A stretch of DNA of 64,000 nucleotides, taken from positions 124,001-188,000 of the forward strand of contig NZ_JACJSP010000001.1 in the NCBI RefSeq assembly GCF_014698235.1, given 5' to 3'. Made by a program: the position numbers and the translations under genes. Positions 16,993-26,764 of this stretch are shown here, in pieces; the stretch's first letter is position 1, and each line of letters begins with the position of its first letter. Origin of the DNA: Limnothrix sp. FACHB-406. Lineage in GTDB: Bacteria; Cyanobacteriota; Cyanobacteriia; CACIAM-69d. The notes below the pieces were generated by a model. It was not told the DNA's origin. It did not search any database and was given only the letters and a program-made list of their open reading frames with translations.

Positions 16993-19900
16993 ATGAATTT
17001 CGGGTCTCTACAGCAGGTCAGTTTTCCCGGGTATCTGAAAAGGCTGGCTCGGCGAATTGCAACACATAAACTTCCCCTCAATTACGTCATTACGGTTCCC
17101 TTTGTGCTGCAAGTGGGAATCGTGGTGGGCTTGGTGGGATATTTGTCCTATCGCAGTGGCAGCGATGCTGTTGAATCTTTGGTCGATCGATTGCTAGACA
17201 ATAAAGCAAACCAAGTTCAGCAGGATTTAGATCATTACCTATCGATTCCTAAAATTACAACTCAAAACAATGCTTTTTTGATCCGTAAAGGTCACTTGAA
17301 TAGCCTAGACCTAGACGAGCTTGAGTCATTTTTTATTGAACAGCTTAAGCTATTTCCTAAACTGAGTACTTTAGCCCTGTCTAATGAAGCGGGCGATTTT
17401 CTAGCCGTTGAACGTCCGGATCCAAATGCGCTGATTATTCGTCGGTTGCAAGCTGCCTCACCCGATCGATCGCTCCTTCGCTATTGGGCAAATCGTCAGG
17501 GCCAGCAGCGCGTTTTGCTCGAAGTTCGCCGTGATTATTATCCCCATCGCGATCCACCCCACGATCCTTGGTACTTGAAGGCTCAGCGCAACCCTACTGG
17601 TCTTTGGACGATGGGAATTAGTCTATCTAAGGGCAAGCAAAATCCCATCTTGCACTTAATTCGGACTGTGCCTTTTTATGACCAGTCGGGTCGGTTTCAA
17701 GGAGTTTTAGGAGCGAGTTTTTACTTACAGCAATTTGGGGACTTCCTCCAGTCCATTAACACCAATGATCAGGGGCAAATTTTTGTAATGGAACCCAACG
17801 GGCTGTTGGTGGCCAGCTCTGCCAATGAATTGCCCTTTGATGCCAGTCCTCGAAAAATATTAGCCCAAAATACTCAACACCATAATCGGCGCTTGGATGC
17901 CACTCAAAGCAAGGATAGTTTAATTTCAAAAACGGCACAAATTATTAGAAACAACAAAATCAACCTAGAGCAAATTGAAACGAAGCTTAAGCTAACAGTT
18001 CAAATTCAAGAGCAAAACTATTTTGTGCAAATTATTCCTATCCGAGGCGAGCTGAACTGGTTCACGGTGATTGTGCTACCCCAGTCGGCATTTATGGATC
18101 AAATCCATAGCAATATTTACCGCACAATCTTGCTTTGCCTGTTGGCTTTGTTGGGAGCAGTAGCCACAGGAATTTGGACTGGCTATCGGATTAGTCGATC
18201 GCTCCAATGGTTGCGAGTGGCGACCAAGGCTCTCAACCATGATCACCACACCCAAGAATTACAGCCAATTGAAAATGTCCAGATTTTGGAATTTGATCTG
18301 CTCAATCTTTCCATTCAAAAAGTTCTGAAAGCACTGAAAAAATCTCGACAAGCCCAGGCAGATTATGAAAAAACCCTGCAATTAAAGGTTGAAGAAAAAA
18401 CCGCCGCCTTACAAAAGAGCCAAGCCCGTCTTTTAGAAGCCCAAAGAATTGCCCATGTGGGCCATTGGGAGCTGAATGTGGCCAAGCGAGCGATCGTTTG
18501 GTCACCAGAAATTTATCGAATTTGTGAACTTGACAAACCCACCAAGGGTTTAAAAGCTCAGCAACTAATCAACCTCATCCATCCGGCCTATCGAGAACGA
18601 TTTCAGCAGGATGTCATTGATTTAGTGATTGCTCATCGGGCTTTTGATGCTGATTTACGAATCATCACGGCTAAGGGCAATTCTCGTTACATTCAAATTA
18701 AAGGCAAGCCGATTTTGAATGCACAGCAAGAAATTATTCAAGTTACCGGAATCATTGCAGATATCACAGAGCGCAAGCAGCTAGAGCGGGCCCTCAAAAC
18801 ATCGGAGGCCCAAGCCAAGGACATTTTAAACAGCGCGATCGCGGGGATCGTGAGTCTGCGTTTTTTTAAGAATCACACCTGGAAAATTGATCGTGTTTCT
18901 GCCGGTTGTGAAACCTTATTTGGCTATACCTGCGAAGAGCTATTAGCTAATCAAAATCTTTGGATGCAAGATATTGAGCCGGAAGATTTGCAAAACATTC
19001 AAGATCAAATTATTGAAGATATTTTTCATGAAAGAACGGGAACCTATGAATATCGAATTTGTGATCACCAAAGGAGGATTCGGTGGATTTCCCAAACGAA
19101 TAATGCCGTTTGGGATTTGTTGGGAGATTGTTGGCACGTGACAATTACCGCCATTGATGTCACTGATCGCAAGCTAACAGAGGTTGCCCTGAAAAAAAGT
19201 GAATCAAGATTTCTCGATATTTCCGATTCTTCACCGGCTAATATCTATATTTTGGTGCGTCGTCTGGATGGTTCCTTTTATTTTGAGCACATCAGTCGGG
19301 CGGCTGAAACCATTCATGAAATTCCCGTGGCGACGATTCTTCAGGATGCCAATATTCTGCTCGATCGCATCCACCCCGATGACCAAGCAGCTTATAACCA
19401 AGCCGTTGAACGCAGCATTGAAAACTTACGACCCTTTGAGCATGAATGGCGCGTCATTAATCCATCGGGGAAGGTGAAATGGTTGCAGGGAAGTGCTAGC
19501 CCAAAACGGCGAGAAAATGGCGAAATTGCTTGGTATGGCGTTGCAATTGATATTACCGATCGCAAGATTGCTCAAGATGCCTTGAATGAAAGTGAAAGTC
19601 GGCTCGTGAGGCTTTCTAGTGTGTCTCCTGTGGTGATCTATTCCGTGGTGGAAGAACCGGGAAAACCGGTGGAGTATGAATATCTTAGCGCTGCTTTTGA
19701 GGAAATTCATGAAGTTCCTCTCAGTGCGGCGATCCAAAATCCCATGATTACTTTTAATCAAATTCATCCGGATGATCAAGAAAGCTATATCCAGGCTGTG
19801 GAATGGTCCAGCCGAAATTTACAGAACTTCCGCCATGAGTGGCGAATTATTACACCTTCTGGCAAGGTGAAGTGGTTGCAAGCCAATTCACGCCCAGAGC

Positions 19901-22296
19901 TTCGTGGAAACCAAGAAATCGTTTGGCATGGGGTTGTTCAAGATATTACAGATCAAAAGGCGATCGCCAACGCCTTGGCTAAAACAACGGAAGAACTCGA
20001 TCAATTCTTTTCGGTGGCACTGGATTTACTATGTATTGCGGATATTAGCGGGCGCTTCCAACGCTTGAATTTACAGTGGTCTAAAATTCTGGGCTATCCC
20101 TTAGAAGAATTAGAGGGATCGCGGTTTATGGACTATGTTCATCCCGATGATGTTGAAGAAACTATGCTGGCTTTGAATGAACTGGTTAATCAAAAGGAGC
20201 TTCATGGATTTGTGAACCGCTATCGTTGCCAAGACGGTTCCTATCGTTGGATTGAATGGCGCTCCGTGCCGGTTAACTCGGTGATTTATGCGGCAGCTCG
20301 CGACATTACCGATCGCAAGCTGGCCGAACTGCAACTTCAGGAAGCGAAGGATAAGGCTGAGGCAGCTAATCGGGCAAAAAGTCTATTTCTGGCAAATATG
20401 AGCCATGAACTCAGAACACCTTTAAATATTATCTTGGGATTTTCGCAGCTCATTAACCGTGATATTCATTTATCAGAAAGTCATCGTGAATATATGAATT
20501 TAATTCAGAATAGCGGCACTCATTTACTAATGCTCATTAATGATATTCTGGATCTTTCTAAAATTGAAGCGGGTCAATTCACCCTTGACGAAGAAGAAGT
20601 AGATCTTTATGAAATTCTCTATTCCTTGCAAATTGCCTTTCAACAACAGGCTCTTAAGCGAGAAAATCAACTCATTTTGGAAATTGGCGACAGAGTTCCT
20701 CGATATATTATTTTAGATTCCAAAAAACTGAAGCAAATCCTGTTTAACTTGGTTGGTAATGCGATTAAGTTCACCACCCAAGGATCGATCGCGATTCGAG
20801 TTGATTTAATTTCAACCCTAATTGTTAATACATTTCAAGTTTATCCCTATTCATCTTTGGCAGAGGGGCGATCGCCGGTTGATTCCGGTGCTTGCGACCC
20901 AGCATTAACCGAAAATCCAGATTTCAAGGCTGCAACGTTTCAGTCATGCCAGAACGAGTCCTATAAAGGGCAGTTTTGTAATCATGACTATCTTCAGTTT
21001 CAGGTGATTGATACGGGAGCTGGGATTGAATCTGAGGATTTAAAAGCGATTTTTGATGCTTTTTCCCAATCGGCAGCCGGTAAAAAAAGCTCGGAAGGCA
21101 CTGGTTTAGGCCTAACAATTAGCCAACAGTTGGTGCAGTTAATGGGTGGAGTGTTGACGGTAGAAAGTGCCGTTGGTTTGGGGAGCACGTTCATGTTTAC
21201 CTTGCCGCTGCGCACCGGCCGATCGCCTGGAAAAAAATCTGAACATCAGCCTTGGGGGCCGCCTCAAAACCAAACGACGATCGCTGAATCAGCTCGATCG
21301 CCCGCATCCTTCTGGGGCGATCGCCTGGATTCTAGAATGTTGTCTCCGTCAAGGCTGAGTCACCGGGAATCGGGAACTGTGGCTGATTCTCTGGCGAACG
21401 ATCGCCCAACAGAATCACCAACGATCGGTTTGGCAGCCATTCGATCGCGCTATCGCATTTTGGTTGTGGACGATCGCCCAGATAATCGCCTGTTGTTAGT
21501 GCAATTGTTGAGTCAATTGGGGTTTGTGGTGCAGGAAGCCATGGACGGGGCTGATGCGGTGCAGCGGTGGCAAGATTGGCATCCACATTTAATTTTGATG
21601 GATTTAAGAATGCCCGGTTGCGATGGTTATCAGGCAACTCAACAAATTCGGGCGTTGGAGTCTTCGCGATCGACGGTAATTTTAGCCATCACGGCCCAGG
21701 CGTTGGTGGAAGATCGAGATCAGGCGATCGCGGTCGGCTGCGATGACTATTTAAGCAAGCCGATTTCCGATCAAGTCCTGATCCAAAAACTGGACTATTA
21801 CTGTCAGCAAGCCGATCGCTCCTCGGATCCGCTGCATCAGGTCTCTAGGGATCAATCTGATTTTTCATTGACAAAACCGGCTCATTCCCCGGAATTGGTT
21901 GCGCCCTTCAATGGTGCTTTGGATAGTCGAGAACCTCCAGATTCATTAGATCCATTAGATCCATTGAATCAACTGCTAAATCAGCGGCCGGATCCCTTCT
22001 CCGACCATTTCATGGATTCCTTTCCCGATCAATTGGGCGATCGCGCTGACGCACTCTCAGGCCTTCGGCATCACCAGCGGGGCCAAGAATTGTTGGCCAA
22101 AATGCCTCGCGATTGGCTCATGCAGTTACAACATGCCGCAGCCCTTTGCGCTGAAGATTCCATGCGCAAATTACTCCAGACCATTCCCGAAGAGCAGGCC
22201 CCGTTGTCTGATTATTTGGGCCAACTGATTTACGATTTTGCCTTTGACAAAATCCATCAACTGGTTAGCCGCTGCCTGAATGAGCCTTTTGAGTAA
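16993..22296 (+). CDS. Giant hybrid sensor histidine kinase: Cache, five PAS, HisKA, HATPase, REC
   Basis: Membrane sensor kinase of 1767 residues. Order: TM1 (about 33-54), extracytoplasmic Cache-type region (60-370), TM2 (about 378-398), HAMP-like linker and coiled coil (395-470), five PAS/PAC units (about 479-600, 605-725, 738-860, 869-990 and 1000-1110, each closed by a DITDRK-like phrase), and HisKA with H1138 in NMSHELRTPLN. HATPase follows, with N-box near 1252, D1340-TGAGI and GTGLGL. The REC domain has phosphoacceptor D1537 in ILMDLRMPGCDGY. The ATPase domain contains a loop of about 60 extra residues between VDLIS and FQVIDTG. A helical C-terminal unit (about 1690-1767, PRDWLMQLQHAA) resembles the conserved tail of cyanobacterial hybrid kinases, not a clear HPt. 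No output regulator is adjacent. Its sensor region resembles that of the cyclase at 28.2-30.2 kb. Confidence 0.92.
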   Translation: MNFGSLQQVSFPGYLKRLARRIATHKLPLNYVITVPFVLQVGIVVGLVGYLSYRSGSDAVESLVDRLLDNKANQVQQDLDHYLSIPKITTQNNAFLIRKGHLNSLDLDELESFFIEQLKLFPKLSTLALSNEAGDFLAVERPDPNALIIRRLQAASPDRSLLRYWANRQGQQRVLLEVRRDYYPHRDPPHDPWYLKAQRNPTGLWTMGISLSKGKQNPILHLIRTVPFYDQSGRFQGVLGASFYLQQFGDFLQSINTNDQGQIFVMEPNGLLVASSANELPFDASPRKILAQNTQHHNRRLDATQSKDSLISKTAQIIRNNKINLEQIETKLKLTVQIQEQNYFVQIIPIRGELNWFTVIVLPQSAFMDQIHSNIYRTILLCLLALLGAVATGIWTGYRISRSLQWLRVATKALNHDHHTQELQPIENVQILEFDLLNLSIQKVLKALKKSRQAQADYEKTLQLKVEEKTAALQKSQARLLEAQRIAHVGHWELNVAKRAIVWSPEIYRICELDKPTKGLKAQQLINLIHPAYRERFQQDVIDLVIAHRAFDADLRIITAKGNSRYIQIKGKPILNAQQEIIQVTGIIADITERKQLERALKTSEAQAKDILNSAIAGIVSLRFFKNHTWKIDRVSAGCETLFGYTCEELLANQNLWMQDIEPEDLQNIQDQIIEDIFHERTGTYEYRICDHQRRIRWISQTNNAVWDLLGDCWHVTITAIDVTDRKLTEVALKKSESRFLDISDSSPANIYILVRRLDGSFYFEHISRAAETIHEIPVATILQDANILLDRIHPDDQAAYNQAVERSIENLRPFEHEWRVINPSGKVKWLQGSASPKRRENGEIAWYGVAIDITDRKIAQDALNESESRLVRLSSVSPVVIYSVVEEPGKPVEYEYLSAAFEEIHEVPLSAAIQNPMITFNQIHPDDQESYIQAVEWSSRNLQNFRHEWRIITPSGKVKWLQANSRPELRGNQEIVWHGVVQDITDQKAIANALAKTTEELDQFFSVALDLLCIADISGRFQRLNLQWSKILGYPLEELEGSRFMDYVHPDDVEETMLALNELVNQKELHGFVNRYRCQDGSYRWIEWRSVPVNSVIYAAARDITDRKLAELQLQEAKDKAEAANRAKSLFLANMSHELRTPLNIILGFSQLINRDIHLSESHREYMNLIQNSGTHLLMLINDILDLSKIEAGQFTLDEEEVDLYEILYSLQIAFQQQALKRENQLILEIGDRVPRYIILDSKKLKQILFNLVGNAIKFTTQGSIAIRVDLISTLIVNTFQVYPYSSLAEGRSPVDSGACDPALTENPDFKAATFQSCQNESYKGQFCNHDYLQFQVIDTGAGIESEDLKAIFDAFSQSAAGKKSSEGTGLGLTISQQLVQLMGGVLTVESAVGLGSTFMFTLPLRTGRSPGKKSEHQPWGPPQNQTTIAESARSPASFWGDRLDSRMLSPSRLSHRESGTVADSLANDRPTESPTIGLAAIRSRYRILVVDDRPDNRLLLVQLLSQLGFVVQEAMDGADAVQRWQDWHPHLILMDLRMPGCDGYQATQQIRALESSRSTVILAITAQALVEDRDQAIAVGCDDYLSKPISDQVLIQKLDYYCQQADRSSDPLHQVSRDQSDFSLTKPAHSPELVAPFNGALDSREPPDSLDPLDPLNQLLNQRPDPFSDHFMDSFPDQLGDRADALSGLRHHQRGQELLAKMPRDWLMQLQHAAALCAEDSMRKLLQTIPEEQAPLSDYLGQLIYDFAFDKIHQLVSRCLNEPFE

Positions 22297-22377
22297 TGTT
22301 GAATAATGCGCCTTTTGAATGGCTAGAACTCAGGATAGCAAGCGGGCAGCGGAGCAAAAGAGCCGCAGCATAACCCC

Positions 22378-25128
22378 TTAAACTTGGCTAAATTCCGCCT
22401 TGCTGCGTAAATCTTGCAAAATTCCGTACATTTCCGCCGCAAAGCCCTTGGGGTTCCAAAGCGGGGCGGGATTGGCCGGATTTTTAGCCTGTTGCAACTT
22501 GTGGCGCACCGCATTGCACAACTCCCGATCGCGCCCTAAGCGCACCCCCCACTCAATATATTCATCCCAAGTCCAGGCCATGCCCTCCTGGTCGAGGCCC
22601 GCCGCCCGCATCAGGGAATAGCCCAAGCGAGAGAAGGACTGCTCGCCCACCCTGGTCACGATCGGTTGGTTGAAGTAAAGGGCTTCCAGGTTGTGGGTTG
22701 CGCCGCTGTAGGGATAGGAATCCAGCAACACATCGGTGATTTGATACACGGCCCGGTGCTCTTCCTCGCTGGCGGTGCGGGGCAACATCCGCACCCGATT
22801 GGGGTTCACGCCCTGGCGACGGCATTCCTCGTGATAGAGACTCAGCATCAGTTCCAAGTCCCCAATCCGCGATTTGAAGAACAGAATGCTATCGGGCACA
22901 TAGCGCAGCACATGAACTTGGGCTTGCAGCATTTCCATGCTGACCTTTTGTCCCGTGGGCACGCTGAGGAAAATGGTTTGGTTGGGGTCAATCCGGAACG
23001 CTTGGCGCTGTTTGGCCCGATCGGTCGGCACACTCGGCAGATAGGACAGGGCCGCAAAGGAACCCGACATCCGTACTAGCTTTTCGATGTAATAGTGCTC
23101 AACGCCGGCCGGGTGGGTGTTCCAGTCCACCAGGTTGTAGTTATCGGGGCAAATGTGGGGCGCGTCGTAGCCCAACCAGGTGAGGCAAACGGGCGCGGGC
23201 CGGTGGTAGAGCACTTCCGCGTGAGGCAGAATCGTGATCGAATCGAGGTCAAACAGAATATCGAGGTTGTCTTCCCGGGCCCGGCGAATGATGGTGGGGG
23301 CGTTGGCATCGGGGAATCCTTCCTCACCGGGCATGTAGAACTTTTCGGCCAAGCCTTCAAACACCTTGGTTCGATCGTCCTTGGGCATGTCGCCGGTAAC
23401 GTAGAGGAACAGGTGCGGCGTATGTTCCTTAAGGGCGGTGAGGATTTCGCCGCTGCACCACCCCACGGAATGGCGGCGATAGTGGCGAGACATGAACCCA
23501 ATGCGCAGCCGATCGGACGTGCGGGGCGATCGGGTCGTGGGCATGGCATACAAGGGGCTGTTGGCGGCTTGGTGGTCTTTAAAGGCATTTTCCACCAGCT
23601 TGCGATAGGCTTCCGCCAGGGCGTTGGCCACCCTGGTGTTGGCCGCCACATCGTCCCGCAAGTGTGGCATATCAAACAGCACGTTCCCGTAAAGCTTCGT
23701 GATGTCAAAGGGAGAAAGCTGGTCAATGACCTGAACAAACTCACTTTCAATTTCCAGGAACCGCTGACGCGCCACATGGCCCAAGCCGATGAAACAAAAG
23801 GCTTTGGTCGAGATGATGCCCGCGAGGACGCGCTCCCGGGGGCTGCTGCCCGGTTCGTTGAAGGTGCGCCAACAGCGATCGGCCACTTGGCGGGCTTGGG
23901 GCAGATATCCCCAGAACAGCAGATGTTCCATCAAGTCCCAATGGGCATCCAAGTGCTTGCGATCGAAGTGAATCGCCCGCTCATACCATTCAAACCCTTC
24001 CGGGCGCTTGCCCATGCCGACCAGGGTTTGGGCAATTCGGATGTAGCCCTGAATCCCTTGCACTTTTGGATCCACCGCCAGGGCCTGCTGCCAGCACTGA
24101 ATGGCTTCTTCCTTTTTGTCGGCCACTTCAAAGGCGCAACCCATGCTCCAGTAGGCTTGGGCCATTTGCGGATTGGCCTGAATAGCCCGCTGAAAACATT
24201 GGATCGCCTCGTCCGTTTGCCGCTTGCCAAGCAGAATGCTGCCCAGGTTTGACCAAGCTTCTGCGTAGTTGGGGTTCAACTGCACAGCGGTTTGGTAAGC
24301 GTCGGCAGCTTCTTGATAGTTGCCGCGGCCGAGCATGATGTTGCCCAGCAGCTTGTGGGCTTCCGGGAAGGCATTTTGGATTGCGAGGGCTTCGGTCACC
24401 AGCTCATGGGCCGCGTCCAATTCGCCCCGATCGAACAGCAATGCCCCCAGCCGCTCCAACAACTGGGCAAAGGGAACCGCGATCGCCATGGTGCGCAGGT
24501 CGGCTTCGCGTCCCAAATCACAGGTGGTTTGGCTGGCTTTGGGGGGAACGGGCTGGCCAGCGCGATCGGCCTGGATCACGGCGGCGGGAGCTTCAATGCC
24601 CCAGAGGGTTGGGCGCACGGCCAACCCCCGACGATAGTGTTGTTCAGCTCCGGCCAGGTCACCAATTTCCAGCAGCAGGTTGCCCGAGACCAGCTCAATT
24701 TCGGCCACGCGATCGAAACTACCCGCCAAGTAATGCCACTGGGCATATTGGCTGTAGGCCGGCAACAGATCCGCCACCAAGGCCCGCAGATTATCCAACA
24801 CCTCCGGACTGTCGGGCTTGATCTTTTGGGCCTTGGTGTAATACTGAAGCGCCTGATCCCAACTGCCGATCGCGTGGCAAATTAGCCCCGAGGTGTTCAA
24901 CACCGCCGGATCATTGGGGGTGAGGGTGAGGGCTTTTTCCACATATTCCACTGCGATCGCCATTTCGCCCATCTGATAGGCGATCGCCCCGAACCAGTGC
25001 AGCGCCTCCGCGTGGTTGGGATGGTGCTCCAGGATTTTTTTGTAAATCAGGCCCGATTGTTCGAGCTGACCCGATCGCAGCAGTTGGATCGCCCGCGTGA
25101 GGGCCTGAGAAACAGCAGCATCATCCAT
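22378..25128 (-). CDS. TPR-repeat protein with O-GlcNAc-transferase-like (GT41) domain
   Basis: A 916-residue protein from the ATG at 25128 (MDDAAVSQALTRAIQLLRSG); a further ATG upstream is possible. TPR units fill about 1-125 and 250-430 (for example NPNYAEAWSNLGSILLGKRQTDEA). The C-terminal half from about residue 545 (LRIGFMSRHYRRHSVGW) has the OGT/SPINDLY pattern: DILFDLDSIT, PAPVCLTWLGYDAP, IFLSVPTGQK, ILFFKSRIGD, VRMLPR, DVLLDSYPYSGATHNLEALYFNQPIVTR and the closing SLMRAAGLD. This family puts sugars on Ser/Thr of proteins in eukaryotes; bacterial members modify proteins or act on secreted glycans. GT4 and Gfo/Idh/MocA genes follow on the same strand 5' to it, suggesting a glycosylation cluster. 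Confidence 0.88.
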   Translation of the reverse strand: MDDAAVSQALTRAIQLLRSGQLEQSGLIYKKILEHHPNHAEALHWFGAIAYQMGEMAIAVEYVEKALTLTPNDPAVLNTSGLICHAIGSWDQALQYYTKAQKIKPDSPEVLDNLRALVADLLPAYSQYAQWHYLAGSFDRVAEIELVSGNLLLEIGDLAGAEQHYRRGLAVRPTLWGIEAPAAVIQADRAGQPVPPKASQTTCDLGREADLRTMAIAVPFAQLLERLGALLFDRGELDAAHELVTEALAIQNAFPEAHKLLGNIMLGRGNYQEAADAYQTAVQLNPNYAEAWSNLGSILLGKRQTDEAIQCFQRAIQANPQMAQAYWSMGCAFEVADKKEEAIQCWQQALAVDPKVQGIQGYIRIAQTLVGMGKRPEGFEWYERAIHFDRKHLDAHWDLMEHLLFWGYLPQARQVADRCWRTFNEPGSSPRERVLAGIISTKAFCFIGLGHVARQRFLEIESEFVQVIDQLSPFDITKLYGNVLFDMPHLRDDVAANTRVANALAEAYRKLVENAFKDHQAANSPLYAMPTTRSPRTSDRLRIGFMSRHYRRHSVGWCSGEILTALKEHTPHLFLYVTGDMPKDDRTKVFEGLAEKFYMPGEEGFPDANAPTIIRRAREDNLDILFDLDSITILPHAEVLYHRPAPVCLTWLGYDAPHICPDNYNLVDWNTHPAGVEHYYIEKLVRMSGSFAALSYLPSVPTDRAKQRQAFRIDPNQTIFLSVPTGQKVSMEMLQAQVHVLRYVPDSILFFKSRIGDLELMLSLYHEECRRQGVNPNRVRMLPRTASEEEHRAVYQITDVLLDSYPYSGATHNLEALYFNQPIVTRVGEQSFSRLGYSLMRAAGLDQEGMAWTWDEYIEWGVRLGRDRELCNAVRHKLQQAKNPANPAPLWNPKGFAAEMYGILQDLRSKAEFSQV

Positions 25129-25271
25129 GACAAAATCCAGGGCAGAGGGAGGCGAAGTTGGCAAAACGCGCAAGTTGGAGGGAAAAAATTGGCCAGAATC
25201 ACGACCGTTGATTAACCCCCGCCCGCTTGGGCCCTCCAGTGCTCAGCCCGGCTGACAGGGGTTGAAGATCC

Positions 25272-26570
25272 CTAGACCACCGTGGCCGGCTCGCGACTGG
25301 GTTCGTTGTAGTAATCCACCAGGGTACTGGCGGGAGGATATTGAATCGGCGGCAGGCGATCGGCCGCAAAATCCTTCAGGAACTGCACATGTCGCCAAAG
25401 GAGCGCTTGGTGTGAATAACGCTCCAGAACGGTGTTGCGGGCCGCTTGGCGAATGTGGGCCATTTGAGTCGGGTGCTCCAGCACTTCCGACACCCGATCG
25501 GCAATTTGCTTAGGCGAGAAGAAATCGGCTAACAGGCCGTTTTCCCCGTCGCGAATCACTTCCTGCACGGGCGCAGTGGCCGAACCCACCACTAAGCAAC
25601 CGGCCGACATGGATTCAATCATCGACCAGGAGAGCACAAAGGGCCGCGTGAGGTAAATGTGAGCCTTCGAGGCTTGCAGTACCTTCAGGTACAGGCCATA
25701 GGGCAAGGAGCCAACGAAGTGGATCCGCGACAGATCCAGGGGCAACCGTTCCAACATCAGTTGCTTATAGGTTTTGCCATCGGGCAGGGCGCGGCCATAG
25801 CAAACCCGATCGCTCCCCACAATCACCACATGGCAGTTGGGGCGCTTCTCTTGCAGATAAACCAACGATTCCATGAACTCGGGGAAACCGCGATAGGGTT
25901 CCATGCCCCGACCCACATAGGTAACGATTTCATCCACATGGGACAAGTCGAGATTCGGCAGCACGAGCTTGGCGTTCGGCTCGGGCACAAAGAAATCGGT
26001 GTCTACACCATCGTGCAGTACATGCAGTTTGGATTGGTATTCAGCGGGGAATTGCGATCGCTGCCAGGCCGTGGGGCAAATTCCTCGATCGCAGGTGTAG
26101 AGATCCTGCAAAATCGACGCATTTTTAATCCGAATTCGGGCCTGATCATCCACGGACAAGGGTTCCGCTGGATCAAAATCCGCATCGGCTCCCTTGGATT
26201 TATAAAACCACTCGAAATAGCCCAAGAATTTGGTGTCCGGGAAGGCATCCTTCATGAACAGGGTGGATCCCCAACCGGAGTGGCCATAGACCACATCGGG
26301 CACAAATCCATTGGACTTCAGCGCGTCGGCCACCCGGAACATGGATTGCCCCTGAAGCACGGCGGCCTCGAAGGGGCGGATGTAGTGATGGGTTCCAGGG
26401 GCGGGGTCGCGGCTGGGCTTGAACAATACTTTTTGAACGCCGGCAATTTGCCACTCGGGGTTTTCGTTTTTCGTGCCAAAAACCACTTGGTTTTCGGGAT
26501 CGCGCCCGAGGGCCGCCGCGACGTGGCGAAACTGTGCGGGGAAGTTGGGATGCAAGAACAGAATTCGCAT
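25272..26570 (-). CDS. Glycosyltransferase, GT4-like
   Basis: A 432-residue GT-B enzyme starting at the ATG at 26570 (MRILFLHPNFPAQFRHVAAAL). The first 170 residues form the N-terminal Rossmann-like domain (DVVYGHSGWGSTLFMKDAFP). The C-terminal domain has VLHDGVDTDFF, VTYVGRGMEPYRGFPEFMESL and the donor-site region PFVLSWSMIESMSAGCLVVGSATAPVQEVI, where the E of MIESMSAG corresponds to the second glutamate of the EX7E motif. It lies 143 bases upstream of the TPR/GT41 gene on the same strand and 194 bases after the oxidoreductase, so co-transcription is plausible. Donor and acceptor are unknown. The 194-base spacer upstream has a small GGGAGCGCTGTT duplication. Confidence 0.88.
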   Translation of the reverse strand: MRILFLHPNFPAQFRHVAAALGRDPENQVVFGTKNENPEWQIAGVQKVLFKPSRDPAPGTHHYIRPFEAAVLQGQSMFRVADALKSNGFVPDVVYGHSGWGSTLFMKDAFPDTKFLGYFEWFYKSKGADADFDPAEPLSVDDQARIRIKNASILQDLYTCDRGICPTAWQRSQFPAEYQSKLHVLHDGVDTDFFVPEPNAKLVLPNLDLSHVDEIVTYVGRGMEPYRGFPEFMESLVYLQEKRPNCHVVIVGSDRVCYGRALPDGKTYKQLMLERLPLDLSRIHFVGSLPYGLYLKVLQASKAHIYLTRPFVLSWSMIESMSAGCLVVGSATAPVQEVIRDGENGLLADFFSPKQIADRVSEVLEHPTQMAHIRQAARNTVLERYSHQALLWRHVQFLKDFAADRLPPIQYPPASTLVDYYNEPSREPATVV

Positions 26571-26764
26571 GATCGCCGTGGGTCGTCCTAAAAGTCGTCC
26601 TGAAATTCGATCGAGTCTCAGTGTCCCACCGAAGGGCCAAACGGGCAATGCGGATTTGCGCAAGTTGCCCCTTGACCTGGGGGCCAGCAGCCAGCGACTG
26701 GAACCCGCTGCCGGAATTGGGAGCGCTGTTGGGAGCGCTGTTGGGATCGTTCGGTTGAGATGCC

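Noticed and set aside
23095-24252. Long plus-strand open frame (385 codons) opposite the TPR/GT41 gene
   Set aside because: It is the mirror of a strongly supported gene; its residues (Gly, Arg, His and Val rich) show no domain.
25659-26591. Plus-strand open frame (310 codons) opposite the GT4 gene
   Set aside because: Shadow frame; no recognisable protein features.
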